NCBI GenBank assembly: GCA_024278275.1
Contig: JAJRTN010000042.1
Span: forward strand, 1 to 64,000
Direction of reading: 5' to 3'
DNA length: 64,000 nucleotides
From: Candidatus Hydrogenedentota bacterium
GTDB lineage: Bacteria; Hydrogenedentota; Hydrogenedentia; Hydrogenedentales; JAJRTN01
In this document: piece after piece, positions 14,723 through 23,972 of the stretch
Numbering within the stretch: position 1 is the first letter of the stretch
How the letters are laid out: each line of letters begins with the position of its first letter
Made by a program: the position numbers and the translations under genes
Notes under the pieces: model-generated
Seen by the model: the letters and a program-made list of their open reading frames with translations, nothing else
What the model was told of the DNA's origin: nothing
Databases searched by the model: none

Positions 14723-16483
14723 ATGGCGAATCTGAAAGAGACTCAAGGCGATTTGGAACCCCTCTCCGGGCTGGAAACGTTCAAGGCCCGCAGCGGCGGA
14801 CTCTATGGTCCCGTGGCCGATGAACTGGCGGACCCTGTCGATCATTTCACCGAAGAGAGCGTCCAAATCCTGAAGCATCACGGTACGTACCAGCAGGACA
14901 ACCGGGACACGCGCCGCGCGCGGAAAAAGGCCGGCCTGGGAAAGGAGTACACCATGATGCTCCGCACCAAGTTTCCGGGCGGTATCCTCACGGCGGAGCA
15001 GTACCTGTTGTGCGACCGTCTTGCGGACCAGTATGGCCGGGGCGACATGCGGATTACGTCGCGCCAGGACTTTCAATTCCACGGCGTGGTCAAGGGAAAC
15101 CTTCGGGGTCTCATCGCCGACCTGAACAAGCTGGGGGACATTACGAGCCTGGGGGGGTGCGGCGACGTGGTGCGCAACACCATGGCCAACCCCGTGGCCG
15201 ACATCGACGCGCGTTACAAGGACTGCGGCGCCGACCTGGTGGCCATGGCCATCAGGATCAGCGAGGCCACCCTGCCCAAGACCCGGAGCTATTTCGATCT
15301 CTGGCTGAACGATGAAAAGGCCACGGTCCGGGAAGACGGGACGGTCTGTTTCGGGGATGACCTGCGCGAGGACGTTCCGGATCCGCTCTATGGCAAGCTC
15401 TATCTGCCACGCAAGTTCAAGGTGGGCATCGGCACGGATTTCGACAACGCGGTGGACCTGTACACCCACGACATGGGGGTCATGGCCGTGACGGAGGAAG
15501 GCCGCATCGTGGGCTACGAGATTCTCGTGGGAGGCGGGCTGGGGTTCTCCCATACCAAGAAGAACACGTACGCGCGCCTGGGCACCCCCATGGCTTTCGT
15601 ACAGGAAGAAGAAGTGTTGCCCCTTATCATGGCGGTCATCCAGGTGCAGCGCGATTATGGCGACCGCACCGACCGCAAGCAGGCGCGCCTCAAGTACACC
15701 ATCGACCGCATGGGCTTCGAGGTTTTCATGACCAGGGTTGCCGAATATGCCGGGCGCAGTTTCGCGCCGCCCCGCAACGTGAAACCCACGGGACAGTTTG
15801 ACTACCTGGGCTGGCATGCCCAGGGAGAGGCGGGATTGAACTACGTGGGGGTGTGGGTCGAGAACGGCCGCGTGAGCGATGTGGAAAACGGTCCGGCCTT
15901 CCGTTCGGGCCTTCGGGCGGTCATTGACAAGTACCGCCCCAGTGTTCGCGCCACGCCGCACCACAACCTCGTGCTGGCCAACATTCCCGACGCCGACGTG
16001 GCCGGGGTCCAGGCCATGCTCGACCAATACGGTCTTCCCACCGACAAGGGCATTTCCACCCTTCGACGGATGGAAATGGCCTGCCCGGCCCTGCCCCTGT
16101 GCCCGCTGGCGCAGTCGGAAGCCGAGCGCGCCCTGCCGGCTTTCATGGCGGACCTGGAAGCCGCGGGCCATGGCGACGCGGACGTGGTGCTGCGCATGAC
16201 GGGATGCCCCAACGGTTGCGCCCGGCCGACGGTCGCCGAGATCGGCCTCATCGGCAAGGGCCCCGGACGCTACATCCTGCTCACGGGGGGCGACCATAAC
16301 GGCACGCGCCTGAATGAAGTCCTCGCCCCGCTGGTGAAAGAGCCCGAGGTGGCCCCCCTCATCGGTCAATTACTCACCCTCTGGAAAACGGAACGCGCCG
16401 AAGGCGAAACCTTCGGAGACTGGTCGCACCGTGTGGGTGTGCAGGCCTTACGACGGAAAACTGGCCTGGAAACGGCCCAATAG
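14723..16483 (+). CDS. Siroheme-dependent sulfite (or nitrite) reductase, hemoprotein subunit
   Basis: The 586-residue protein has the two-fold ferredoxin-like/siroheme repeat. The first half carries RITSRQDFQFHGV. The second half ends in the four [4Fe-4S]-siroheme cysteines, ACPALPLCPLAQSEAER and TGCPNGCARP. It reduces sulfite to sulfide with six electrons. The next gene, 10 bases downstream, is a CysH-type reductase, so assimilatory sulfite reduction (CysI role) is far likelier than nitrite reduction. No flavoprotein CysJ is nearby, so the electron donor may be ferredoxin or encoded elsewhere. AGGTGG lies close before the ATG. Confidence 0.9.
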   Translation: MANLKETQGDLEPLSGLETFKARSGGLYGPVADELADPVDHFTEESVQILKHHGTYQQDNRDTRRARKKAGLGKEYTMMLRTKFPGGILTAEQYLLCDRLADQYGRGDMRITSRQDFQFHGVVKGNLRGLIADLNKLGDITSLGGCGDVVRNTMANPVADIDARYKDCGADLVAMAIRISEATLPKTRSYFDLWLNDEKATVREDGTVCFGDDLREDVPDPLYGKLYLPRKFKVGIGTDFDNAVDLYTHDMGVMAVTEEGRIVGYEILVGGGLGFSHTKKNTYARLGTPMAFVQEEEVLPLIMAVIQVQRDYGDRTDRKQARLKYTIDRMGFEVFMTRVAEYAGRSFAPPRNVKPTGQFDYLGWHAQGEAGLNYVGVWVENGRVSDVENGPAFRSGLRAVIDKYRPSVRATPHHNLVLANIPDADVAGVQAMLDQYGLPTDKGISTLRRMEMACPALPLCPLAQSEAERALPAFMADLEAAGHGDADVVLRMTGCPNGCARPTVAEIGLIGKGPGRYILLTGGDHNGTRLNEVLAPLVKEPEVAPLIGQLLTLWKTERAEGETFGDWSHRVGVQALRRKTGLETAQ

Positions 16484-16493
16484 GTACTTTGTC

Positions 16494-17228
16494 ATGGCGG
16501 CGACGGAAACCCATGAAGACCTCTTTCGCACCCTTAACGCGATGGAGCCCGAGGAATTGCTCGCCTGGGCACTGGAGAAGCACGGCGACCGGGCCGGTAT
16601 TATCACCAGCTTCCAGGACACGGGGTGTGTCATGGTGGACATGATGCGGCGTGCCGCCCCCGGCATGCGCGTCATCACCGTCGATACCCTTCGACTTCAC
16701 CCGGAAACCTACCAACTCATGGATGCTATGGAGGCGAAATACGGTATCACCATCGAGCGCTTCCGCCCCGACCCCGTAAAGCTCAGGCAAATGGTCGCCC
16801 GGCACGGCGAATACCTCTTCTTCGACAGCAAGGCGAAGCAGGAGTTTTGCTGTAACGTGCGCAAGACCGAGCCCAACCAGCGTGCCCTGGAAACGCTCGA
16901 CGTGTGGTTCACCGGTCTGCGCCGTGATCAGTCCGCCTTTCGCCACGACACCCCCAAGGCCATGCTCGTCGACCGAAAGGGCCGGAAGGTGATAAAGATA
17001 GCCGCCCTGGCCGACTGGGACCAGGCCCGGGTGGATCGATACATGGCCGATCACGAAGTGCCCCGGAACGCCCTGTATGACCAGGGTTACGGCAGTATCG
17101 GCTGCATCATCTGCTCCACGCCCACCTTGCCCAACGAAGAACGCCGCGCCGGTCGCTGGCGCTGGTTCAACTACCTGAAAGACGACAAGAAAGAATGCGG
17201 CATCCACATCGGCGGCAGCGGCATCTGA
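16494..17228 (+). CDS. cysH: Phosphoadenylyl/adenylyl-sulfate reductase (iron-sulfur type)
   Basis: The 244-residue enzyme reduces activated sulfate to sulfite with a thiol donor. TSFQDTGCVMVDM is the nucleotide-binding start and ECGIHIGGSGI holds the catalytic C-terminal Cys. FCCNVRK (Cys-Cys) plus IGCIICS (Cys-x2-Cys) are the [4Fe-4S] ligands of the plant/bacterial APS-reducing type, absent from E. coli-type PAPS reductases. APS is therefore the likelier substrate. The ATG at 16494 lies 10 bases after the sulfite reductase stop. Together the two genes carry APS to sulfide. Confidence 0.9.
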   Translation: MAATETHEDLFRTLNAMEPEELLAWALEKHGDRAGIITSFQDTGCVMVDMMRRAAPGMRVITVDTLRLHPETYQLMDAMEAKYGITIERFRPDPVKLRQMVARHGEYLFFDSKAKQEFCCNVRKTEPNQRALETLDVWFTGLRRDQSAFRHDTPKAMLVDRKGRKVIKIAALADWDQARVDRYMADHEVPRNALYDQGYGSIGCIICSTPTLPNEERRAGRWRWFNYLKDDKKECGIHIGGSGI

Positions 17229-17245
17229 GGTGAAGCCCGGGTTGG

Positions 17246-17319
17246 ATGGGACGAATGGGACCTATGGGACCTATGGAATCCAGAGGACCCCATGGCGCTG
17301 CGCGTCTCATTCGTCCCAT
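17246..17319. repeat. Word repeat with 12-bp inverted ends between convergent genes
   Basis: ATGGGACGAATG (17246-17257) is the exact inverse of CATTCGTCCCAT (17308-17319). Just inside the left arm, GGGACCTATG is repeated in tandem. The structure sits between cysH and the convergent SDR gene and could act as a terminator for both. Confidence 0.6.
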
Positions 17320-17331
17320 GGGGGTCACCGC

Positions 17332-18174
17332 TTACTCATTCCGCGCCGTCCCCCCGCTTGGCGCGCTCCACCTGGTCCAGGCGGCCTTTGCTCGTGAGGC
17401 GGAGGATACCGCGCGAAACGCGGGGACAATGACGTGCCATGGCGACGATGATTTTGCCATGGAAAGTGATGATGCACTCAGGCTTTCGCCGATACAGGGC
17501 ACGCACGATGTGTCGCGCCGCCCGCGCCGTGGGCATGGTGATCCACCCGGGCGCGGGGTCTTTTTCCCCGTGTATTCCCCTCGATTGTTCACACTGCGGA
17601 TCTCGCTCTCCACGATGCCCGGGTAGATCCCCGTGACGGAAATACCCTGGTCCGCCAAGTCATAATAAAAACATTGGGCGAACGCCGTCACGGCGAATTT
17701 GCTCGCACAGTAGGGCGCCGATGCCGCCATGCCCACGTGTCCCAACACGCTGCCCACGAGGCCAAGCCGTCCCCCGGACCGTTTAAGGTGGGGGAGTGCC
17801 GCATATACCGTGTCGAGGACCCCGAACACGTTGGTATCGAATTGCCTTCGGTAGTCGTCGGTGTCCAGTTTTTCCATGACGCCGCTTACACCAAAACCCG
17901 CATTGGCCAGCACCACATCGAGGGCGCCAAAGGTCTTTACCGTTTCCTCCACCGCGGCATCGATATGCTCCCGTTGCGTTACGTCACACGCCAGGGCCAG
18001 CGCCGTGCCCCCGGCGGCTTCAATGCGCGCCTTCACGCTGTCCAGGCGATCCCTGCGCCGTGCCGTGAGCACCACCCGCGCGCCTTCTTTCGCGAAGGCC
18101 TCCGCCGCGGCCGCCCCGATGCCCGACGACGCGCCCGTGATAAACACCACCTTGTCCTGAAAACATCCGGCCAT
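17332..18174 (-). CDS. Short-chain dehydrogenase/reductase, frameshifted near the C-terminus
   Basis: The classical SDR core is intact for about 200 residues: TGASSGIG (cofactor loop), LANAGFG (NNAG-like), a catalytic Ser in LVGSVLG, then YCASK with Tyr and Lys. Strong AAGGAGG precedes the ATG. At the A5 run complementary to 17561-17565 the frame slips. The read frame becomes Pro/Ser/Arg-rich and ends at 17332. The -1 frame continues the expected SDR tail (DPAPGWITMPTARAA, then RHIVRALYRR) and ends at 17336. One missing A explains it; a -1 slip on GAAAAAG would give the same product. The substrate is unknown. Confidence 0.8.
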   Translation of the reverse strand: MAGCFQDKVVFITGASSGIGAAAAEAFAKEGARVVLTARRRDRLDSVKARIEAAGGTALALACDVTQREHIDAAVEETVKTFGALDVVLANAGFGVSGVMEKLDTDDYRRQFDTNVFGVLDTVYAALPHLKRSGGRLGLVGSVLGHVGMAASAPYCASKFAVTAFAQCFYYDLADQGISVTGIYPGIVESEIRSVNNRGEYTGKKTPRPGGSPCPRRGRRDTSCVPCIGESLSASSLSMAKSSSPWHVIVPAFRAVSSASRAKAAWTRWSAPSGGTARNE

Positions 18175-18331
18175 GATTCAACCCTCCTTGCACCACGGTG
18201 CAGTGTACCGGTTGCGGTGTACACCATGCCACGTGACGCCATCCCCGCTAGGCTTCGCCGTGCCCTCAAACCAGGAGTGTTATCCGCCCCGGATCTTGGT
18301 GTATTCTGTCCGCCAAGGAGGTCGTCGCACC

Positions 18332-20219
18332 ATGGAATCGAAAGCACCGTGGGAAGCAGTCTGCCGGGGCGTCTGGCGTTACCAGGACAGTTGCGCCGTC
18401 TATGCCATCGAAACGGGCGAGGGCTGGGTGGTCATCAACGCGGGCACGGGCGAGGCTGTATCGACGCTGTCTTCGGTGAAAGCCCTCCCTGTTCACGCCC
18501 TCTTCCTTACCCACCATTTCCGTGATCACACCGCCGGAACGGCCCGATGGCGCGAAGCCGGGGCCGAGGTGTGGGCGCCCTATTGGGACCAGGAGTATCT
18601 TCTCGACCCCGAACAGCATTGGATCGAGCGCCAGATCTGGAATTCCTATGACAACCGGTGGGATCGCATGGCACCCCGTGAACCCGTGCCGGTGGATCGC
18701 TTCCTGTTGGACTATGACACCTTCACCATCGGCGGCATCGGCTTCGAGGTGGTGCCCACGCCCGCCCACACCAACGGGGCCGTCACCCTTGTCATTCGGG
18801 GGCATGGCCAGACCTTCGCTGCCGTGGGGGAACTGACGGTCGTGCCCGGCAGAACCGGCCGCATCGCGCCGCTGCAATACGACTACAACGATCTCAAAGG
18901 GCTACGGCCTGCACCGGTCGCTCGACCGGGTGTTGGCCCACGGCCCCGACCTGGTGCTGCCCAGCCTGGGAACGCCTTTTGGCAATGTTGTCGAAGCCTT
19001 TGCCGCGCTACAGCGAAACCTGGAATCCCTGGCCGAGGTCATGCCGGATTTCCACATGAGCCTGGCAGATACGCCCCCCAAAACCACCCTCGACGAGTTT
19101 CTTCCCAACTGCTTTTTCGTGCGGGGCTCGGGGGCGTCCACCCATTTCATCCGAACAAGAAACGGCAAAACCCTCACCATTGACTACGGTTATAATCCCG
19201 CCCTGCAACTCCCCATGAAGTCTCACCGATCCAACCGGCGGGCCATGCTGCACGCACGGCAGGAACTTAAAGACCGCTTTGGCACGGATCGTATCGACCT
19301 GGCCCTCGTCAGTCATTTTCACGACGACCACGTCAACGGTCTTCCCCTCTTGCAGCGCCTCTACGATACCGAGGTTTGGGTCGGCGAAAACTTCGCCGAC
19401 ATCCTCGAACGGCCCGACCGTTACGACCTGCCCTGCCTGTGGCATGAGCCCATTACCGTCGCGCGCCGTTGTCCCCTGGGCGAAGCCATGGCGTGGGAAG
19501 ACATCACCATACGTCTTTTTCCACTGAGCGGCCACACCCGACACGCCAACCTGGTTGTCCTCGACGTGGATGGCGTGAGGCTGGCCCACACGGGCGACCA
19601 GGTGTTCTTCCACAACCCCGGCAATCCCAACGGCGAGCCCGGCCCCGGGTCCACGTGGTTCTCGAACCATGTCTACAAGAACGGCCTGGACCCGGGATGT
19701 TATTTTGAGACCATCCGTCTTCTGGAGGAGGTGAAACCCGACTGGATTATCACGGGCCACACGCCCCCGTACCGCATGAACGAGCACTTCTTGCGCGTGC
19801 TGCGTGATGGCGCGGAACGGTGGGAAAAGGCCCACCGCGCGCTCATGCCCCTGGGCGACGACCAGGTCCACGTCGGCCCCGAATGCCAGGCCGCCAAGCT
19901 CTACCCCTACCGCACCTACCTCGACCGGCCCGAAACCATCACCCTGGAGGCCGACATCATTAACCCCTTTCCCCGCGCCGTGGCGGGCGTGGCCGCCCTT
20001 GGCGTACCGGCGGGCTGGCGGACGGAGCCCGTGTCCTTCCACGTGGACGCAAGAGAGCACGTTCGTGTCACCCTCGTCACCACGCCGCCACCCGATGCGC
20101 ACTGCCGCCGCTGTCCCGTCACACTCAAGCTGTGCTTCGACGGCCAACCCTTCGGCGAAGTCACCGAGGCCCTGGTGAGTATCGGTACCGAACGGGCCTG
20201 GCGGAATTGGAACGCCTGA
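18332..20219 (+). CDS. Tandem metallo-beta-lactamase-fold hydrolase, broken by a one-base frameshift
   Basis: AAGGAGG at 18315-18321 starts a frame at ATG 18332 with a first MBL-like domain (LTHHFRDHTAG, then VPTPAHTNGAV). At the AAA at 18896-18898 one extra base shifts the frame. The next frame resumes as KGYGLHRSLDRVLAHG and runs to 20219 with a second, complete MBL domain: HFHDDH, GHTRHAN, HTGDQVFF and ITGHTPPY. Corrected length is about 628 residues. The unshifted frame ends uselessly at 19183; an internal ATG at 18930 would give only the second half. The zinc ligands of the second domain are complete. Substrate is unknown. Confidence 0.75.
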
Positions 20220-20271
20220 CGTCCCTTTTCCGTGCCCCATCATACGCCTGTGATAAACATGGGGTACGTGA

Positions 20272-20700
20272 TCAGGTCCCGCCAGTCGGGCGGTGCGCCG
20301 CCAGGGCGGTGTTCATAGCGTTTTCGGTCACGCCGCCGTGGGAGGCGTTCCAAAGGACCCGGCCCGCATGGAGCAGCAGGATTTGAGGGGATTGGTGGCG
20401 CACGTCGAGGTCCCGGGCAATGGCGTTGGACACGGCTCGGGATTCGATGACCCGCACCAGGTAGACGGGCGCCGAATCCGCCCCACCCTCTTCCAGGTAC
20501 CGGGCTACGCGCCGGTGCGCGGCGGCGGAAGTGGGGCAGACCGTGCTGTGCTTGAATACAAAGAGGGGGCTTGCTTTACTGGCCGCGAGACAGGCCGTCC
20601 AGTCGTCTATTAGCCGCAGTTCTTCCACGCCATAGGTCTCCACCAATCCCGGGGCACCGCCCGCAAGCAGGCCCTCCAACCATCTCAACATTCGGAACAT
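20272..20700 (-). CDS. ytxJ: Bacillithiol system redox protein YtxJ-like
   Basis: The 142-residue thioredoxin-fold protein matches the YtxJ (DUF2847) pattern. FKHSTVCPTSAAAH has a single active-site Cys. VYLVRVIESRAVSNAIA and VRHQSPQILLL (cis-Pro region) follow, then VLWNASHGGVT. YtxJ is a monothiol bacilliredoxin-like protein thought to remove bacillithiol from proteins. GGGGAGGT stands just before the ATG. It is divergent from the cytochrome oxidase operon. The family name is well supported, but whether this organism makes bacillithiol cannot be seen here. Confidence 0.85.
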   Translation of the reverse strand: MFRMLRWLEGLLAGGAPGLVETYGVEELRLIDDWTACLAASKASPLFVFKHSTVCPTSAAAHRRVARYLEEGGADSAPVYLVRVIESRAVSNAIARDLDVRHQSPQILLLHAGRVLWNASHGGVTENAMNTALAAHRPTGGT

Positions 20701-20957
20701 GACTACCTCCCCGCTGCCCGGGCAACTGGCAGCAACCGTGGGCTGAAGCCCTCGGGAGCACGACCGGCACCGTCGATGGACGCTTTTCGGTCCCTGCTCA
20801 TCCGCGCCAGTATGGCAGGCGCCAAGGCCGGGAGTAAAACCCGTGGCCGGGGGCGTTTAATGGGATGGTGGTGACTGTGGCGGTGGCCCCGCATTCTTTT
20901 TTTCGCCGGATCCCATGTGTTCGGGCGGTGATGCGATGCAATCCTGCGCAGGTGACT

Positions 20958-21197
20958 ATGTTAAGAATCATACGGACGACGCTTCTTTCGGCGCTGATAA
21001 CACCCCTCACGGCGCCCGCCTGTTCCACGTGCTTTGGCGCGGCGGATGACATGCAGACCAGGGGCATGAACGCGGCCATCCTGGTGCTTCTTACCGTGTT
21101 GGGCGGTGTTCTGATCACGTTGGCCTTGGCGGGCATGATGTGCGTGATGCGTGTGCGGCGCACGCCCCTTTCTTCCGGCGCCGGGGACCCGGTATGA
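20958..21197 (+). CDS. Small exported membrane protein leading the cytochrome oxidase operon
   Basis: The 79-residue protein has a hydrophobic N-terminus, then PACSTCFGAADDMQTRGMN, then one strong transmembrane helix and a basic end. Small proteins with a CxxCFG motif followed by a Met-rich helix occur ahead of cox genes in several phyla. The two cysteines could bind copper or heme, but that is a guess. Its stop overlaps the coxB start as ATGA, which shows coupling. An upstream in-frame extension exists without a good SD. Confidence 0.65.
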   Translation: MLRIIRTTLLSALITPLTAPACSTCFGAADDMQTRGMNAAILVLLTVLGGVLITLALAGMMCVMRVRRTPLSSGAGDPV

Positions 21198-21997
21198 CCG
21201 GTCCGGGCCTTTATCCCGTGCTCGCTTCCCTCCATGGAGGGCGGATCGACCTGCTCATGGTCGCCGTTCATGGCGTCATTGTGACGGTATTTTTAGGCTG
21301 GTTTTATTTGTTTATATTTATTTTAATACGTTTTCGCCGGGCCGCCCACGCCCAACCCGGGGGAGCACGGCCTCGGCCACGCTGGCTCTACGCCTTTGCG
21401 ATCCTGTTGCTGGTGGTGGAGTTGGCGCTGGACCTGGGCTTTTCGAGTCCCTATGGCGTGGCCGGGGTGGAGGACAAGCTGAAACAAAACGCCGTAGAAT
21501 TGCGGGTAGTGGCACAACAGTATGCCTGGAATGTCCATTACCCCGGCGCGGACGGAAAATTCGGCCGCACCGATCCCTTACTGGTCCGCAACGGGTTGAA
21601 TCCCCTCGGCCTGGTGCGCGGCGACGAGGCCGCCAAGGACGATATCGTGCTCTTGAACCAAATGGTGTTGCCCGTGGACCGTCCGGCGGTTATTTACCTG
21701 AGTTCCAAGGACGTTATTCACAGTCTGAACCTGCCCGAGTTTCGGGTGAAACAAGACGCCATTCCCGGCATGATGATTCCCGTGGGCTTTACACCGACCA
21801 TGACCACGGCGGCGTTCCGGAAGTTGAAAGGGGACGACAAACGTGATTTCGAAATGGCCTGCGCCCAGCTCTGCGGGCTGGCCCACTTCAATATGCGGGG
21901 AACCCTGACGGTGCTGTCGAAGGAAGCGTTCGCGGCGTGGCTCGCCGATAAGACGCCGAAGCAAGAGGCGGAAGAATATGACGAATTCTGGGACTAA
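21194..21997 (+). CDS. coxB: Cytochrome c oxidase subunit II with CuA site
   Basis: The 267-residue protein has two N-terminal membrane helices and an extracytoplasmic cupredoxin domain. The CuA ligands are complete: His in DVIHSLNLPEF, then C223-x3-C227-x3-H231-x2-M234 in CAQLCGLAHFNM. The usual Glu of CSELC is Gln here, which can still ligate through the backbone. No heme c motif is present. The ATG overlaps the previous stop by 4 bases and the gene overlaps ctaA by 20 bases. Subunits I and III are not in the window. Confidence 0.92.
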   Translation: MTGPGLYPVLASLHGGRIDLLMVAVHGVIVTVFLGWFYLFIFILIRFRRAAHAQPGGARPRPRWLYAFAILLLVVELALDLGFSSPYGVAGVEDKLKQNAVELRVVAQQYAWNVHYPGADGKFGRTDPLLVRNGLNPLGLVRGDEAAKDDIVLLNQMVLPVDRPAVIYLSSKDVIHSLNLPEFRVKQDAIPGMMIPVGFTPTMTTAAFRKLKGDDKRDFEMACAQLCGLAHFNMRGTLTVLSKEAFAAWLADKTPKQEAEEYDEFWD

Positions 21998-23051
21998 CGA
22001 AGGGCAGGCGGCGGACCAGCCCTGGTTGCGGCGTTTCGCGCTTCTGCTGTGCGCGGCGACCCTTGTGCTCATATTCCTCGGCGGCCAGGTGAAAAGCCAC
22101 GAGGCGGGCCTGTCCGTGCCGGACTGGCCCATGACTTACGGCGAAAATCCCATCACCTATCCCATCTCGAAATGGAAAGGGGGGATCTTTCACGAGCATT
22201 TCCACCGCCTTTGGGCGGGGGCCGTTGCCACGCTGACCATGGTGCTGGCCCTGTGGCTGACCTTTGCCGCGCGGCGGCGGCGCCTGAAGGTGCTGGGATG
22301 GTGCGCCGTGGGAACCGTGCTGCTCCAGGCGCTCATGGGGGGCCTGACGGTGCTCCTCCAATTGCCCGTAATGGTGTCGAGCATCCACGCCATCCTGGCG
22401 CAGACCTTCCTGCTGCTGCTGGTGTTTATCGCCCACGGCCTGAGCCGCGGACGGGCGGACCTTGCCACGGGCACGACGCGCCGTGGTGGCCCTACCTTTC
22501 GCGGGGCGGTGCTGATTGTGACGCTCATCTACGGCCAGCTTTTCCTGGGCGCGCTGATGCGCCATACCGAGTCGGGCCTGGCCATCCCCGATTTTCCCAC
22601 CACGGGCGGACGGATCATCCCGCTTTTCAATAGCGACATGCTGGCCTGGATCAACGATTGGCGGCTCGACTATTCCTTTGACAACAACCGGGGCATCGAC
22701 TTGCCCGAGGTCACCCTCGGACAGGTCGCGATTCATTTTTCCCACCGCCTGGGGGCCCTTCTCATCACCTGCGTCATCCTTCTCCTGTCCGTGCGCGCAC
22801 GCAAACGCGGCGCGCCCCGGCCCGTTCGGAAATCTTTTCACCACCTGAACATGTTGCTGGGAGTACAACTGGTCCTGGGCATGTGTACCATCTGGACCGC
22901 GAAAGCGCCGTGGGTGACCAGTCTCCACGTCGTCACGGGAGCGGGTGTACTGGTGTTGGCCGGATTGCTGGCGGAACGCGCCTGGCTTCTTGGAGAATCA
23001 GAGGAGGTGTCTCGTGTCGTCACAGACCATGCCCATGGCGCGAACGCTTAA
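21978..23051 (+). CDS. ctaA: Heme A synthase
   Basis: The 357-residue integral membrane protein converts heme O to heme A. It shows the internal four-helix repeat of the family. In the first half, KSHEAGLSVPDWP and FHEHFHRLWAG carry Glu and paired His, with SIHAILAQ following. In the second half, RHTESGLAIPDFP, IHFSHRLGAL and SLHVVTGAG repeat the pattern. Both heme-binding His pairs are therefore visible. It begins inside the end of coxB and overlaps ctaB by 38 bases, so translation of the three genes is coupled. Confidence 0.93.
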   Translation: MTNSGTNEGQAADQPWLRRFALLLCAATLVLIFLGGQVKSHEAGLSVPDWPMTYGENPITYPISKWKGGIFHEHFHRLWAGAVATLTMVLALWLTFAARRRRLKVLGWCAVGTVLLQALMGGLTVLLQLPVMVSSIHAILAQTFLLLLVFIAHGLSRGRADLATGTTRRGGPTFRGAVLIVTLIYGQLFLGALMRHTESGLAIPDFPTTGGRIIPLFNSDMLAWINDWRLDYSFDNNRGIDLPEVTLGQVAIHFSHRLGALLITCVILLLSVRARKRGAPRPVRKSFHHLNMLLGVQLVLGMCTIWTAKAPWVTSLHVVTGAGVLVLAGLLAERAWLLGESEEVSRVVTDHAHGANA

Positions 23052-23934
23052 GAGAAAAGCGAAAACCTGCCCGAAGACCGGACTCGCGGCCTACCTGGAA
23101 CTGACCAAGCCGGGCATCGTGCGCCTGGTGCTGGTCACCACCGCCATCGGCTTTGCCCTGGGGGGCAGCGGACTGTGGCGCGGGTGGCTGCTCCTCTTTA
23201 CCCTGCTGGGCACCGGCCTGGCCTCGGCGGGCGCCTTCGTGCTCAACCATTACATGGAGCGCGACGTGGATGCCCGCATGACACGAACGCGGAACCGTCC
23301 GCTCCCTGCCGGTACGGTACCCCCCATGGCCGCGCTGGCACTAGGCACCCTCCTGGTGGCGGCGGGAACGGCGGTGCTGGGATGGCTGGCCTCGCCCCTG
23401 GCCGGGGCGCTCGTACTGCTGACGGCGGTACTTTATGTATTCGTCTACACGCCCATGAAGCGCCACACCTGGTGGAACACCCCGGTGGGCGCCATCCCCG
23501 GCGCCATGCCGCCCATGATCGGCTGGGCCGCGGCCACGGGACGGATCGATGCCGGAGCGTGGGTGCTCTTTCTCATCCTCTTCCTATGGCAACATCCCCA
23601 TTTCTATGCCCTGGCCTGGATGTACCGGGAAGACTACGCACGGGGCGGCATCAAGATGCTCCCCGTGACGGAACCGGACGGAAAAAGCACCTTTCGCCAG
23701 AGCCTGGCCTGTGCCATCCTGCTGGTGCCCATGTCGCTCTGGCCCACCTTCGTCGGCATGTCGGGCTGGTTCTACTTCGTGGGCGTGTCAGTCTGCAGCC
23801 TGGTGTTCCTCTACATGTGCGTCCGCTGGCGCATTGAAAAATCCCTTCGTGCCGCGCGGCGTGTCTTCCTCACCTCTATTGTCTATTGGATGGCCCTCTT
23901 CGTCCTCATCATGGTGGACGCCTGGATCGCCTGA
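23014..23934 (+). CDS. ctaB: Protoheme IX farnesyltransferase (heme O synthase)
   Basis: The 306-residue UbiA-family prenyltransferase adds farnesyl to protoheme IX to make heme O, the substrate of CtaA. The Asp-rich NHYMERDVDARMTRTRNRPL motif and YTPMKRHTWWNTPVGAIPGA are diagnostic, and EDYARGGIKMLPV is the second conserved loop. GTG at 23014 has AGGAGG 6 bases upstream and lies within the end of ctaA. A longer frame exists but lacks an SD. Several membrane helices are evident. Confidence 0.93.
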   Translation: MSSQTMPMARTLKRKAKTCPKTGLAAYLELTKPGIVRLVLVTTAIGFALGGSGLWRGWLLLFTLLGTGLASAGAFVLNHYMERDVDARMTRTRNRPLPAGTVPPMAALALGTLLVAAGTAVLGWLASPLAGALVLLTAVLYVFVYTPMKRHTWWNTPVGAIPGAMPPMIGWAAATGRIDAGAWVLFLILFLWQHPHFYALAWMYREDYARGGIKMLPVTEPDGKSTFRQSLACAILLVPMSLWPTFVGMSGWFYFVGVSVCSLVFLYMCVRWRIEKSLRAARRVFLTSIVYWMALFVLIMVDAWIA

Positions 23935-23972
23935 ACCCGCCGGTAAATCCGGCTGTCTGGAGAACATTCGTT

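Noticed and set aside
14654..16369. 571-residue open frame on the minus strand
   Set aside because: It is antisense to the sulfite reductase gene, has no start signal and translates to a His/Gly-rich low-meaning sequence, as expected opposite a GC-rich gene.
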